NCBI RefSeq assembly: GCF_001894885.1 | Contig: NZ_BCXB01000038.1 | Location: 1-35,602, forward strand | Source of the DNA: Rhodococcus marinonascens NBRC 14363 | Lineage (GTDB): Bacteria; Actinomycetota; Actinomycetes; Mycobacteriales; Mycobacteriaceae | Direction: 5' to 3' | Length of the DNA stretch: 35,602 nucleotides | Shown: in pieces, positions 16,967-26,030 of the stretch | Layout of the letters: the number at the start of each line of letters is the position of its first letter | How positions within the stretch are numbered: position 1 is the stretch's first letter | The notes under the pieces: model-generated | Told to the model about the DNA's origin: nothing | Seen by the model: only the letters and a program-made list of their open reading frames with translations | The model's database searches: none | Position numbers and translations under genes: made by a program

Positions 16967-17812
16967 ATGTCTGACAGAAACATTCGTCGCGCGGTCGGAG
17001 TCGTCAGTGCCGTGGTGGTGGCCGCGGGGTTCGCGGTCACCACCGGTGCCAGCGTCGCCGGTGCGACACCAGCGGCAGCGTGGACTGACGGCTTCAAGAG
17101 CTTTACCCGCATGGTCAGCGACGTGAATCCCTCCTCCATTGTCCTTTCTGTGCCGAACGATCTGCAGGTCGGACAGTCGGCATCGGTGACGGCGACGGTT
17201 ATCAATCAGGATGCCCACAGAAACACGGGTTTCGTCGAGTTTTACGACGGCACCACAAAGATCGGGGAGGATGCGGTGCAAGACCATATTCTGTGGGGCA
17301 CGTCGGCATTCGACTGGACGCCAACCACGGCTGGTGAGCACATTATGTCCGCGAAGTACGTGGGGAACCCGCAGGCCGAGGACTCGCGGTCTGATCTGCA
17401 GATCGTGCAGGTCGCGTCGGCTCCAGAAGCCGAGACCGCTATGGAGCTCACCGGCCCCCCGGCCGCGCAGACCGGCACGGAGGTGAGTTTCGAGGCGCAG
17501 GTGTCCCCGACCCCTGAGGGTGGCACCGTGCAGTTCAGGGATGGTGACAGAGATCTGGGTGCCCCGGTGCCGATGGATGCGGACGGCAAGGCGAGTATCA
17601 CCCACACCTTCAATTCCGAAGGCACCCATGACATCATCGCCGTCTACAGCGGGGCACCGGGCTATTCCGGGTCGACCGCCGAGGCCGTCACGGTCACCGT
17701 CACCGTCACCGACGCGGACGGTGGCACCGACGGCAACACCGACGGCGGCGACGGCGGCAACACTGACGAGCCCGATGGAACGGGATCGGCGGGCAACATC
17801 TTCGGATCCTGA
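16967..17812 (+). CDS. Array member A7: N-domain deleted in frame, two Ig-like domains kept
   Basis: 281 residues; ATG at 16967, 39 bp after A6. Its leader is almost identical to that of A10, including GAAAGGGAATTC. After the signal peptide (MSDRNIRRAVGVVSAVVVAA, ending near SVAGA) only the first 20 residues of the N-domain remain (AAWTDGFKSFTRMVSDVNP). The sequence then jumps to SSIVLSVPNDLQVGQSASV, the start of Ig domain 1. Both N-domain cysteines are lost with about 110 residues, yet the frame is intact. Ig 1 is the long-loop type. The linker is long (GNTDGGDGGNTDEPDG) and the tail is GSAGNIFGS. Confidence 0.85.
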   Translation: MSDRNIRRAVGVVSAVVVAAGFAVTTGASVAGATPAAAWTDGFKSFTRMVSDVNPSSIVLSVPNDLQVGQSASVTATVINQDAHRNTGFVEFYDGTTKIGEDAVQDHILWGTSAFDWTPTTAGEHIMSAKYVGNPQAEDSRSDLQIVQVASAPEAETAMELTGPPAAQTGTEVSFEAQVSPTPEGGTVQFRDGDRDLGAPVPMDADGKASITHTFNSEGTHDIIAVYSGAPGYSGSTAEAVTVTVTVTDADGGTDGNTDGGDGGNTDEPDGTGSAGNIFGS

Positions 17813-17850
17813 TCCGACTATGACGCACGCTGCATCATCGAGAGGAAATC

Positions 17851-19257
17851 ATGTCTGGCAGAAATATTCGTCGCGCGGTCAGCGCCATCAGTGCTGTGGT
17901 GGTGGCCGCGGGGTTCGCGGTCACCGTGGGTACCGGCGCCGCGGGTGCGGCTGACAACTCGGTGTCGTGGTCCGATGGGTACAGCAAGTTCACCCGGACG
18001 ATCAGCAACGTGAACCTCCACCCGGGAGACTTCTTCAATGTGTCGATAAAGTTCGAACGGAAGTCCCCTGGCCCCGTCGAGTACATCTACCACGTCAAGG
18101 ACGTGCACCCGGCGTGTTGGAAGTTCCAAACGGCGCAGGTGAACGGCATCGGCAATGGTAGAACTTCGACGGGCAATGTTTCCCCAGGGATGGATTACGC
18201 AGAACTCAACTATGGCAGCTCCGGCGACTGGCCGGTGTACCCCAACATCAAACCGAACCAACGCACATTCACGTTCAACTACGTGGTCGGCGACAACTGT
18301 GATTACGACGTTCCGTTGACGACAGGGATGATCTACAGCGGCTCTCTCGGCAGCGGCACCTACAAGACCAAGGGCCCGGCCGCCCCGGTCGAGCGCATAC
18401 CCACCACTACCACTCTCACCGTGCGATCCGATGTACAGGTCGGGCAGTCGGTGCCGCTGACTGCGCACGTAAACAACAACTTCGCCGGCCCCTCCGGCGA
18501 TGTTATCGAGTTCTACGACGGCACCACCAAAATTGGTACGGTGCCGGTGAACTCGGGCAATGCGACACTTGACTGGACACCGACCACGAAGGGCGACTAC
18601 AGCCTGTCCGCCAAATTCGTGGAGAACACACGGTTGGCGGCCTCGCAGTCGACCGTGGCCGTGCACGTCTCGGACGCCGAAACCAGCACGGTGCTCACCG
18701 GTCTGCCGACCGCGCAGACCGGTACCGAGGTGAGTTTCGAGGCGCAGGTGTCCCCGGCCCCCGAGGGTGGCATCGTTCAATTCAGGGACGGCGACACCGA
18801 CTTGGGTATCCCGGTACCGGTGGATGCCGACGGCAAAGCCGGCATCACTCACACCTTCGATTCCGAAGGCACCCATGACATCACCGCCGTCTACAGCGGC
18901 CTGACGGGAGTCGCCGGTTCCACATCCGCTGGCCTCTCGGTGACGGTGTCGTCGATCGAGACGACAACGGTGCTGACCCTACCCGCGTCCGCGGCGAAGG
19001 GTGCTGCGGTGGACCTCACTGCGGCGGTCTTCCCGAACCAGACCGGTGGCACCGTGAAGTTCTTCGACGGCACCGTCCCGATCGGGGACCCGGTGCCGGT
19101 GACCGATGGTATGGCAACGCTGTCACATGCCTTCACCGAGTCGGGTGATCACCAAATCACCGCGATCTTCCATGGAGCACAGGGCCAGCTCGGCTCGACC
19201 GCGCAGGCCGGCACCGTCACAGTCGCCGATTGGCCAGGGAGCATCTTTGGCTCCTGA
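17851..19257 (+). CDS. Array member A8: long form, N-domain plus three Ig-like domains
   Basis: 468 residues; ATG at 17851 after GAGAGGAAATC, 38 bp after A7. Signal peptide MSGRNIRRAVSAISAVVVAA ends near GAAGA|AD. N-domain cysteines are in HPACWKF and GDNCDYD. Ig 1 is a variant with NNNFAGPSGDVIEFYDG; Ig 2 is standard and ends in SGLTGVAGSTSAG instead of the usual stop region. A third Ig-like domain (SSIETTTVLTLPASAAKG, VKFFDGTVPIGDP, QLGSTAQAG) is added. There is no Asp/Gly linker: the end is VADWPGSIFGS. The third domain is also seen in A9, so the long form arose once or was copied. Confidence 0.86.
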   Translation: MSGRNIRRAVSAISAVVVAAGFAVTVGTGAAGAADNSVSWSDGYSKFTRTISNVNLHPGDFFNVSIKFERKSPGPVEYIYHVKDVHPACWKFQTAQVNGIGNGRTSTGNVSPGMDYAELNYGSSGDWPVYPNIKPNQRTFTFNYVVGDNCDYDVPLTTGMIYSGSLGSGTYKTKGPAAPVERIPTTTTLTVRSDVQVGQSVPLTAHVNNNFAGPSGDVIEFYDGTTKIGTVPVNSGNATLDWTPTTKGDYSLSAKFVENTRLAASQSTVAVHVSDAETSTVLTGLPTAQTGTEVSFEAQVSPAPEGGIVQFRDGDTDLGIPVPVDADGKAGITHTFDSEGTHDITAVYSGLTGVAGSTSAGLSVTVSSIETTTVLTLPASAAKGAAVDLTAAVFPNQTGGTVKFFDGTVPIGDPVPVTDGMATLSHAFTESGDHQITAIFHGAQGQLGSTAQAGTVTVADWPGSIFGS

Positions 19258-19370
19258 CCCGACTCCACTACCCGTTCATTTGTATTCACAGAGCCCAGTC
19301 CGTGCCAGCTCACCTGGTCGAGTAATGATTCGCCACCGACGAAGCACGCTTCGTGATCGAGAGGAAGTCG
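19258..19370 (+). promoter_or_regulatory. Unusually long spacer between A8 and A9
   Basis: 113 bp instead of the usual 37-41. The last part (ACGAAGCACGCTTCGTGATCG) is the normal leader. The first 70 bp are extra and relatively AT-rich near TTCATTTGTATTCACAGA. This could hold an internal promoter, but no clear box was assigned. Confidence 0.3.
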
Positions 19371-20822
19371 ATGTTTGACAGGAATATTCGCCGCCTTGTC
19401 GGCGCCGTCAGTGCCGTGGTGGTGGCCGCTGGGTTCGCGGTGACCGTCGGTGCCGGCGCCGCGGGTGCGGCTTCCCAAACGAAGTCGTGGACCGACGGCA
19501 ACAGCAAGTTCACCCGCACGATCAGCAATGCCACTCCCCACGCGGGAGACACCATCACCTCGACCACGAAGTTCGAGCGGACCGCGAGCGTCATGGAGTT
19601 CATCTACTGGGTCAAGGACTGGCACCCGGCGTGCCTGACCGTCCAGTCGGCGAGGGTGGGCAGTAACCCCGATGGGTACGACAGCTTTAATTCCTATGGC
19701 ATCGACAGCAAAGGGGATGACTGGGCGAAGGTTAACGGCAATCTCACCAAATGGTCGGTGAACTCACCAACGCTGAGCGGTAGGCCGACACTGCCGTCGT
19801 TCCGCGCATTCGAGTTCACGTACAAGGTCGGTGCGGACTGCGCCCGAGATGTTCCACTGGATACGGGGATGAGTTACAAGGGCTCGCTCGGCAGCGGCAC
19901 GTACAAAACCAAGGGCCCAGCCGTCACGGTCCAGAAAGACCGGCCCGTGATAAGCCTCTCCGCGGCCGACGATGTGCCGTTCACGCAGTCGGTGACGCTG
20001 ACGGCGACCGTGACCGATAGCGCCGAGGTCGACAAGATCGACTTCTACGACGGCAACACCAAGATCGGGACGGGTGCGCTGAACAAGGGTGTGGCGACAT
20101 TCGACTGGACGCCGGATACGCCCGGTCCGCACTCTCTGACTGCGAAGTACGTGGGGAACTCGCGGGCCGAGAGCACGCAGTCGAGTGTGCAGACCGTGCA
20201 GGTTTCGGATGCTGAGACCACCACGGTCCTGACCGGTCCGGAGACTGCGGATATCGGCACCGAATCAGCCTTCACGGCGCAGATCTCACCCGCACCGGAC
20301 GGCGGCACCGTGCAATTCAAAGACGGCGGAACCGATCTGGGCACCCCGGTACCGGTGGACGGGGACGGCACCGCGAGCATGACCCACTCCTTCGATTCCG
20401 AAGGCACCCACAACATCATCGCGGTCTACTTGGGCACTGATGGGTTTGCCGGTTCGACCTCCACCGGCCTCCCCGTGCCGGTATCGGAGGCCGAGACCAC
20501 GGCGATGCTGACTCCACCCGCGTCCGCGGCAAGGGGTGCCGCAGTGGATCTCGTGGCACAGATCACACCGGCAACCGGTGGCGGCACCGTGCAATTCAAA
20601 GACGGCGGCACCAACCTGGGCAGCCCGGTACCAGTAAACGGGGACGGCAAGGCGAGTATCACCCACACCTTCCGCTCCGCAGGTGCCCATGACATCACCG
20701 CCGTCTATAGCGGAACGCTGGGCCATCGGGGCTCGACCTCGCGGCCCGTCACGATCACCGTCACCAATGGTGGCGCCGACGACGGCGGCACAGGATCGCC
20801 GGGTAACATCTTCGGATCCTGA
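19371..20822 (+). CDS. Array member A9: long form, N-domain plus three Ig-like domains
   Basis: 483 residues, the longest plus-strand member; ATG at 19371 after GAGAGGAAG (MFDRNIRRLVGAVSAVVVAA). Signal ends near GAAGA|AS. The N-domain has HPACLTV and GADCARD cysteines and a 15-residue insert around SNPDGYDSFNSYG. Ig 1 is diverged (VISLSAADDVPFTQSV). Ig 2 (ETADIGTESAFTAQISPAPDGG) and Ig 3 (PASAARGAAVDLVAQITPATGG) are related, with the same QFKDGGT(D/N)LG core. Short linker NGGADDGGTG, tail GSPGNIFGS. Confidence 0.86.
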   Translation: MFDRNIRRLVGAVSAVVVAAGFAVTVGAGAAGAASQTKSWTDGNSKFTRTISNATPHAGDTITSTTKFERTASVMEFIYWVKDWHPACLTVQSARVGSNPDGYDSFNSYGIDSKGDDWAKVNGNLTKWSVNSPTLSGRPTLPSFRAFEFTYKVGADCARDVPLDTGMSYKGSLGSGTYKTKGPAVTVQKDRPVISLSAADDVPFTQSVTLTATVTDSAEVDKIDFYDGNTKIGTGALNKGVATFDWTPDTPGPHSLTAKYVGNSRAESTQSSVQTVQVSDAETTTVLTGPETADIGTESAFTAQISPAPDGGTVQFKDGGTDLGTPVPVDGDGTASMTHSFDSEGTHNIIAVYLGTDGFAGSTSTGLPVPVSEAETTAMLTPPASAARGAAVDLVAQITPATGGGTVQFKDGGTNLGSPVPVNGDGKASITHTFRSAGAHDITAVYSGTLGHRGSTSRPVTITVTNGGADDGGTGSPGNIFGS

Positions 20823-20861
20823 CCCTACTACCACGAATGCTTCATAGTTGAAAGGGAATTC

Positions 20862-22049
20862 ATGTCCGACAGAAACATTCGTCGCGCGGTCAGTGCCGTC
20901 AGTGCCGTGGTGGTGGCCGCGGGATTCGCGGTCACCGTGGGCGCCGGCGTTGCTGACGCGGCTGCCAAATCGAGGCAATGGTCCGACCACTTCAGCCAGT
21001 TCACCCGTACGATCAGCAACGTGAACCCCCATGCGGGAGACACCATCACCGTGACGACGAAGTTCCAACGCAAGGCCGGTGGCGCCGTCGAGTACATCTA
21101 CAACGTTCGGGATGTGCACCCTGCGTGTCTGACGGTTCAGTCGGCGAAGGTGGGTGGGAAGTCTTATGGCATCGACAGCAAGGGTGATGATTGGGCGAAG
21201 GTCAAGGGCAACATCATCAAGTGGCCGGTGTACCCGATGTTCGGCCCGGAGACCAACGCGTTCAAGCAGTCGCGCACGTTCGAGTTCACGTACAAGGTCG
21301 GTGCGGATTGTGACCGCAACGCTGCGCTGGAGACGGGGATGCGGTACTCGGGTTCGCTCGGCAGCGGTACGTACAACACCAAGGGCCCGGACATCAAGGT
21401 CGGGTTGGACGCCTCCACCACCGATCTCGCTGCCGCACCGTCCGACGTGCAGATCGGCAAGTCGGTGCCGCTGACGGCGACCGTGACCGGTGGCGCCAAA
21501 GGCGACACCGTCGAGTTCTACGACGGCGCCACCAAGATCGGGACGGCTGCGCTCGACAAAAAGGGTGTGGCGGCATTCGAGTGGACTCCGGACACGGCGG
21601 GTGAGCACACACTGTCGGCGAAGTACCTGGCCACCTCGCGGGTGGCGGGTTCGCAGTCGGGTGTGCAGACCGTCCCGGTCCCGGACGCGGAGACCACCAC
21701 GGTGCTCACCGGCCCGTCGAGCGTGCAGGCCGGCGCGGAGGTGAGTTTCGAGGCGCAGATCTCCCCGGCCCCTGAGGGTGGCATCGTGCAGTTCCGGGAC
21801 GGCGACACCGACTTGGGTACCCCGGTACCGGTGGATGCGGACGGCAAAGCGAACATCACCCGCACCTTCGATTCCGAAGGCACCCATGAGATCGCCGCCG
21901 TCTACAGCGGTGCACCGGATTATTCCGGTTCGACGGCCGAGGTCGTCACGGTCACGGTCACCGACGCGGACGGCGGCCTCAACGACGACGGCGGCGGCAC
22001 CGAGGAGCCCGTCAACACAGGATCGCCGGGCAACATCTTCGGATCGTGA
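20862..22049 (+). CDS. Array member A10: secreted protein, N-domain plus two Ig-like domains
   Basis: 395 residues; ATG at 20862, 39 bp after A9, in a leader copied from or to A7. Signal peptide MSDRNIRRAVSAVSAVVVAA, cleavage near GVADA|AA. N-domain cysteines are in HPACLTV and GADCDRN. From 21461 to about 21793 the DNA matches A1 with three base changes and one missing 6-bp unit (VPVPD against VPVPVPD). The linker is DADGGLNDDGGGTEEP and the tail GSPGNIFGS. Confidence 0.87.
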   Translation: MSDRNIRRAVSAVSAVVVAAGFAVTVGAGVADAAAKSRQWSDHFSQFTRTISNVNPHAGDTITVTTKFQRKAGGAVEYIYNVRDVHPACLTVQSAKVGGKSYGIDSKGDDWAKVKGNIIKWPVYPMFGPETNAFKQSRTFEFTYKVGADCDRNAALETGMRYSGSLGSGTYNTKGPDIKVGLDASTTDLAAAPSDVQIGKSVPLTATVTGGAKGDTVEFYDGATKIGTAALDKKGVAAFEWTPDTAGEHTLSAKYLATSRVAGSQSGVQTVPVPDAETTTVLTGPSSVQAGAEVSFEAQISPAPEGGIVQFRDGDTDLGTPVPVDADGKANITRTFDSEGTHEIAAVYSGAPDYSGSTAEVVTVTVTDADGGLNDDGGGTEEPVNTGSPGNIFGS

Positions 22050-22086
22050 CCCGACTACGACCCACGCCCACAACCGAGAGGAAATC

Positions 22087-23268
22087 ATGTCTGGCAGAAA
22101 CATTCGTCGCGTGAGCGCGGCTACTGCCGTGGCGGTGGCTGCAGGATTCGCGGTCACCGTCGGTGCAGGTGTCGCTGACGCGGCTTCCAAATCGGTGACG
22201 TGGACTGCTGGCCACGCCAAGTTCACACGGACTATCAGCGACGTGAACCCAAGCGAGGGAGACATCATCACCTCGAAGACGAAGTTCGAGCGGACCTTCG
22301 GTGGCACAGTGGAATACATCACCAAAGTCAAGGATGTACACCCGGAGTGTTGGACGCTCCAGAGGGCGTACTTGGGCGAGATCAAGCCTGCTAACGAGCT
22401 TGTTATCGACTTGGACCGTCCGGACTTTGCACAGGTCAAGTCACCGGGCCCGCAAGACTGGGCGGTGTTTCCGAACATCAGCCCGAAGTCGCGCACCTTC
22501 ACTTTCCAGTACCGGGTCGAGAGGGACTGTGACCGCAATGTACCGCTGATGACGACGCTGAACTACTCGCACACCCTCGGCACCAGCAATTACAAGGACA
22601 AGGGCCCGGCCGTCACAGTCAAGCTCAACAACTCCTCCACCGATCTCGCCGTGCCCTCCAACGCGCAGGTCGGGCGAACGGTACCGCTGAAGGTCACCGT
22701 GAGATCAGGCGTGGGTCGTGCCGAGGAGGGTGACACCGTCGAGTTCTATGACGGCACCAGAAAGATCGGGTCGACGCGGGTGAACCGTGTGGGTGAGGGG
22801 GTATTGGAATGGACACCGGACACAGCTGGTGATCGCAGCCTGTCCGCGAAGTTTCTTCAGACCCCGCATTCGAACGGCTCGCAGTCGAGTGTGCAGGCGG
22901 TGCAGGTCTCGCCGGCCCCGGACGCGGAGACCAGCACGGTACTCCTTGGTCCGGCGACTGCGCCGACCGGCGCCGAGGTGATCTTCGGGGCACAGGTCTC
23001 ACCGGCCTCCGAGGGTGGCACCGTGCAGTTCCGGGATGGTGACACCGACCTGGGTACCCCGGTGCCGGTGGCCGAGGACGGCAAGGCGAGCATCACCCGA
23101 ACCTTCGATTCCGAAGGAACCCATGACATCACCGCCGTCTACAGCGGTGCACCGGGCTATTCCGGTTCGGCCGCTGAGGTCGTCACGGTCACGGTCGTCG
23201 ACGCGGTCGGCGGCCCCGACGACGGTGACGGCGGCACAGGATCGCCGGGCAACATCTTCGGATCCTGA
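22087..23268 (+). CDS. Array member A11: secreted protein, N-domain plus two Ig-like domains
   Basis: 393 residues; the ATG at 22087 is fixed by GAGAGGAAATC and the MSGRNIRRVSAATAVAVAAG signal peptide, although the frame is open into A10. It is the last of the first co-directional run. N-domain cysteines are in HPECWTL and ERDCDRN; that domain has a longer loop (LGEIKPANELVIDLDRPD). Ig 1 carries an expanded loop (RSGVGRAEEGDTVEFYDG). Ig 2 is of the VIFGAQVSPASEGG type. Short linker VGGPDDGDGGTG, tail GSPGNIFGS. The 293 bp after it hold no gene, and the next two members are inverted. Confidence 0.86.
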   Translation: MSGRNIRRVSAATAVAVAAGFAVTVGAGVADAASKSVTWTAGHAKFTRTISDVNPSEGDIITSKTKFERTFGGTVEYITKVKDVHPECWTLQRAYLGEIKPANELVIDLDRPDFAQVKSPGPQDWAVFPNISPKSRTFTFQYRVERDCDRNVPLMTTLNYSHTLGTSNYKDKGPAVTVKLNNSSTDLAVPSNAQVGRTVPLKVTVRSGVGRAEEGDTVEFYDGTRKIGSTRVNRVGEGVLEWTPDTAGDRSLSAKFLQTPHSNGSQSSVQAVQVSPAPDAETSTVLLGPATAPTGAEVIFGAQVSPASEGGTVQFRDGDTDLGTPVPVAEDGKASITRTFDSEGTHDITAVYSGAPGYSGSAAEVVTVTVVDAVGGPDDGDGGTGSPGNIFGS

Positions 23269-23561
23269 CCCGAATCACGCATGTAGGCTACTTGTTTCGC
23301 CGAACCCCCACCTCCGATTGAACCCGCGACGATCAGGTTGCTCTCGACACGGCGGATCGTGTGCCGGTTGGTGTCTCTTCGGCATAGACACGGGCCACGA
23401 ACGCGAACCAATGGTGGAGCGAGCCGGGCGACGCCCACCGATGATGACCGAACACTGGAACCCAGGACTACCTATATTCATCGGACAGGTCCGATCTCGC
23501 CCTGAACGGCTTCGGTATCTGACCGGGTTCCGTGCACGTGTGTGGGGCAGGTGGTGTCGCG
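23269..23561. other. Spacer between converging A11 and A12
   Basis: 293 bp with no supported gene and no clear terminator hairpin. The right part (23504-23574) is an inverted copy of the sequence following A14. It marks the left border of the inverted block. Confidence 0.5.
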
Positions 23562-23574
23562 TCAGGATCCGAAG
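23504..23574. repeat. Inverted repeat bordering the inverted block, left copy
   Basis: About 70 bp that match the reverse complement of 27121-27186 at roughly 80 percent by eye. Shared pieces include CGGCTTCGGTATC, GTGTGGGGC.GGTGG and GTCAGGATCCGAAG. The inner end runs into the 3' end of A12. Confidence 0.75.
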
Positions 23575-24419
23575 ATGTTGCCGGCCGATCCTGTGGCGGT
23601 CTCGGCGTCCGAAACCTGCACGGTCCGCATGCTTGACTGCGAGCTTCGGGTCTGCGGGTTCCCCAGGAATTTCGCGGTCAAGAGGTAGGCACCTTGCGTA
23701 TCCGGTGTCCAGTCGAATGCCGCTACACCCGTATCGTCGAGCGCAGCCGTCCCAACCTTGGTGGAATCGTCGTAGAACTCGACTGTGTCACCAATAGCGC
23801 CGCCAGTAACGGTCGCCGTCAGCCGCACCTGCTGCCCGATCTGCACGTGGGACGGCATCGCATCGAAAGCCGTGGTGGAGGTGCCCAGTCCGACCGTGAT
23901 CTTCAAGACACCGGCTTCGGTGGTGTGGCTGCCCGCGCCGTTCGAGAATTCGTAGCTGACTCCAGTCGTCAGCGGAATGCTACGTTCACAGCCCTCGTCG
24001 ACCCGGTACGCGAACTCGAACGTGTGCGATTCCGGATCATTTGTCTTGGGAGGAATATCCCATGAACCATCGACGCTGCTGATCGTCACAAAATCGGGAC
24101 CAATGGTGTTGATGAAATCCAAGGGCTTCCCGTCCACCTGCGCTGATTGGAATGTCAGACATGCCGGGCAGATGTCCGTGAAGACGGGGATGGTTTCGGA
24201 CGCATCGGGCGTCTCGACCCTCGTCGACGACGTGAAGGTGTCTCCCGGTCCCGGTTCAACATCACTGATCGTGCGGGTGAACACAGTCTGCCCGTCGGTC
24301 CACGTCACCGTTTGGGGAACCGCATCAGCGACGCCTGCACTGACGGTGACCGCGAATCCTGTGGCCACCACCACGGCACCGACGCCGCTGACCGCGCGAC
24401 AAACGTTCCTGCCAGACAT
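23562..24419 (-). CDS. Array member A12 (inverted): N-domain plus one Ig-like domain
   Basis: 285 residues on the minus strand; ATG at 24419 after CGAAAGGAAACTG. Signal peptide MSGRNVCRAVSGVGAVVVAT has a Cys in place of the usual Arg, and cleavage is expected near GVADA|VP. N-domain cysteines are in CPACLTF and DEGCERS. One Ig-like domain (VGQ-like IGQQVRLTATVTGGAIGDTVEFYDD), then QVSDAETA and tail TGSAGNIFGS with almost no linker. It is 39 bp downstream of A13 on the same strand with the same spacer type, so the two form an inverted mini-operon. Confidence 0.86.
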   Translation of the reverse strand: MSGRNVCRAVSGVGAVVVATGFAVTVSAGVADAVPQTVTWTDGQTVFTRTISDVEPGPGDTFTSSTRVETPDASETIPVFTDICPACLTFQSAQVDGKPLDFINTIGPDFVTISSVDGSWDIPPKTNDPESHTFEFAYRVDEGCERSIPLTTGVSYEFSNGAGSHTTEAGVLKITVGLGTSTTAFDAMPSHVQIGQQVRLTATVTGGAIGDTVEFYDDSTKVGTAALDDTGVAAFDWTPDTQGAYLLTAKFLGNPQTRSSQSSMRTVQVSDAETATGSAGNIFGS

Positions 24420-24458
24420 CAGTTTCCTTTCGATGATGAAGCGTGCTTCGTGGTCGGG

Positions 24459-26030
24459 TCAGGATCCGAAGGTGTTGCCAGCCGGTCCTGTGGGGGTGGG
24501 CTCATCAGTGACGGTGATGGTGACGGCGGGGGCGGTCGAACCGGAATGGCCGGCTGTTCCGCTGTAGACGGCGGTGATGTCGTGGGTGCCTTCGGAATCG
24601 AAGGTGCGGGTGATGGCTGCTTTGCCGTCCGCATCCACCGCTACGGGTTCGCCCAGATCGGTTTCACCGTCCCTGAATTGGACGGTGCCTCCCTCGGGGG
24701 TGGGAGAGACCTGCGCCTCGAAGCTCACCTCGGTTCCGGTCTGCGCGGTCGCCGGGCCGGTGAGCACCGTAGTGGTCTCGGCATCCGAGACCACCACGGT
24801 CTGCACAACCGACTCCGAGCCCGCGATCCGCTCGTTCCCCAAGTACTTCGCCGACAGGCTGTGCTCACCCGGCGTGCGCGGCCCCCACGCGAATCCGGCC
24901 ACCCCCTTGCTATCGAGCGCGGCCAACCCGATCTTGGTGTCACCGTCGTAGATCTCGACATTCTCGCCGACGGTGCCGGGGGCCACGGTAACCGTGAGCG
25001 GTACCCACTGACCGACCTGCACATCGGTTGGCGCATCACCGAAGGCGGTGGTCGTAGCTGTTTTGGGAACTACGGAGATCGTTGTCAGGGGTCTACCGCC
25101 GGCATTCACCTCGGCGGCGGCAGGGGTATCGCGCGGTGCACATCGGATACTGCGATTCGTGTATGGGTCGGAGTCGGTATCCACTGAGCCATCGAGATCG
25201 CCCCAATCGACTTGGAACGTGAAGAAGTTCTCCGGATTTCCGTATAGATCGGACACGATATCCGTACTGACGTCGGGCGCTTGGAGTTCTCTGGGGGCAG
25301 CTTCTGCATTGCGCAGGCTCGGTTCAACGACAGTTCCACCCTCACCCGCCCTCATGGTAACCGTGATAGTCGGCCATTGAGTCTTCGATTTCGTGGTCGC
25401 AGGACTCATCATCCCAACCCGAGGATCGGTCTCAAGCGGCACCCTGGGGTGGTGATCAGGTGGGAGAGTTAGAGAATTAGGGCCATTTCCAGTAGGAAAC
25501 TTGGCCGTGCCCTCGGTGACTTGATCTTTCCATACCCGCAGCAGCTGGCCACTGTCGCTCGGATTTCCGGCGTAATCTATGCGCGTGATGTCAACACCTT
25601 TCGAACTCGTGCTGTAATCCACCAGCTCCGCGCCCGAAGGGATTGTGATGTCAATTTTTTCGCGGATCCAATCCGGAATCTGCGAATTACTACCCGGGTG
25701 CTTATCGTTCCCCGTGTCGTTGCCCTTCGGATCTTTCCGCCTCATCTGAATCGGATCCAGGGTTATCTTGTATTGGAATTCCTGCCCGGAGATGACCTGT
25801 CTCGGTGCTTGAACCTCCACGCCCCAGTTGCTTGTGGAATCTCTGTTGCTGGTCAAGAAGGGCTCGAAGCGCCCACGAGATGACCAACAGCTCACCTTGA
25901 AATCGATGTGCTTCGTGACGATGTCGCCGGCTACCTTGTCCGCTGATGCGACACCAGCCGGGAGTACGAGTGTTCCTGCGGCGAGCGTAGTAGACACTGC
26001 AATGGTGGACCACCGGCGAATCGGTCTCAT
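24459..26030 (-). CDS. Array member A13 (inverted): unique large N-terminal domain plus two Ig-like domains
   Basis: 523 residues from ATG at 26030, which has AAGAGGAG upstream; a longer frame to 26150 lacks a signal peptide. The signal (MRPIRRWSTIAVSTTLAAGT, ending GVASA|D) differs from the array type. Residues about 32-355 form a domain not found in the other members, with beta-rich text, WGDLDGSVDTDSDPY and two or more cysteines. I do not recognise it. After TATTTAFGDAP come the two standard Ig-like domains, a very short linker (DEPTP) and the tail TGPAGNTFGS. The Ig part is therefore a module joined to a different head, probably by recombination. Confidence 0.84.
   Translation of the reverse strand: MRPIRRWSTIAVSTTLAAGTLVLPAGVASADKVAGDIVTKHIDFKVSCWSSRGRFEPFLTSNRDSTSNWGVEVQAPRQVISGQEFQYKITLDPIQMRRKDPKGNDTGNDKHPGSNSQIPDWIREKIDITIPSGAELVDYSTSSKGVDITRIDYAGNPSDSGQLLRVWKDQVTEGTAKFPTGNGPNSLTLPPDHHPRVPLETDPRVGMMSPATTKSKTQWPTITVTMRAGEGGTVVEPSLRNAEAAPRELQAPDVSTDIVSDLYGNPENFFTFQVDWGDLDGSVDTDSDPYTNRSIRCAPRDTPAAAEVNAGGRPLTTISVVPKTATTTAFGDAPTDVQVGQWVPLTVTVAPGTVGENVEIYDGDTKIGLAALDSKGVAGFAWGPRTPGEHSLSAKYLGNERIAGSESVVQTVVVSDAETTTVLTGPATAQTGTEVSFEAQVSPTPEGGTVQFRDGETDLGEPVAVDADGKAAITRTFDSEGTHDITAVYSGTAGHSGSTAPAVTITVTDEPTPTGPAGNTFGS

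Noticed and set aside
20286-22538. Minus-strand open frame of 750 codons under A9-A11, with similar long ones at 10054-11889, 12555-14687 and 15971-17629
   Set aside because: They mirror the codon structure of the plus-strand array genes in high-GC DNA, have no signal peptide or ribosome binding site, and their repeats are just the antisense of the Ig domains.
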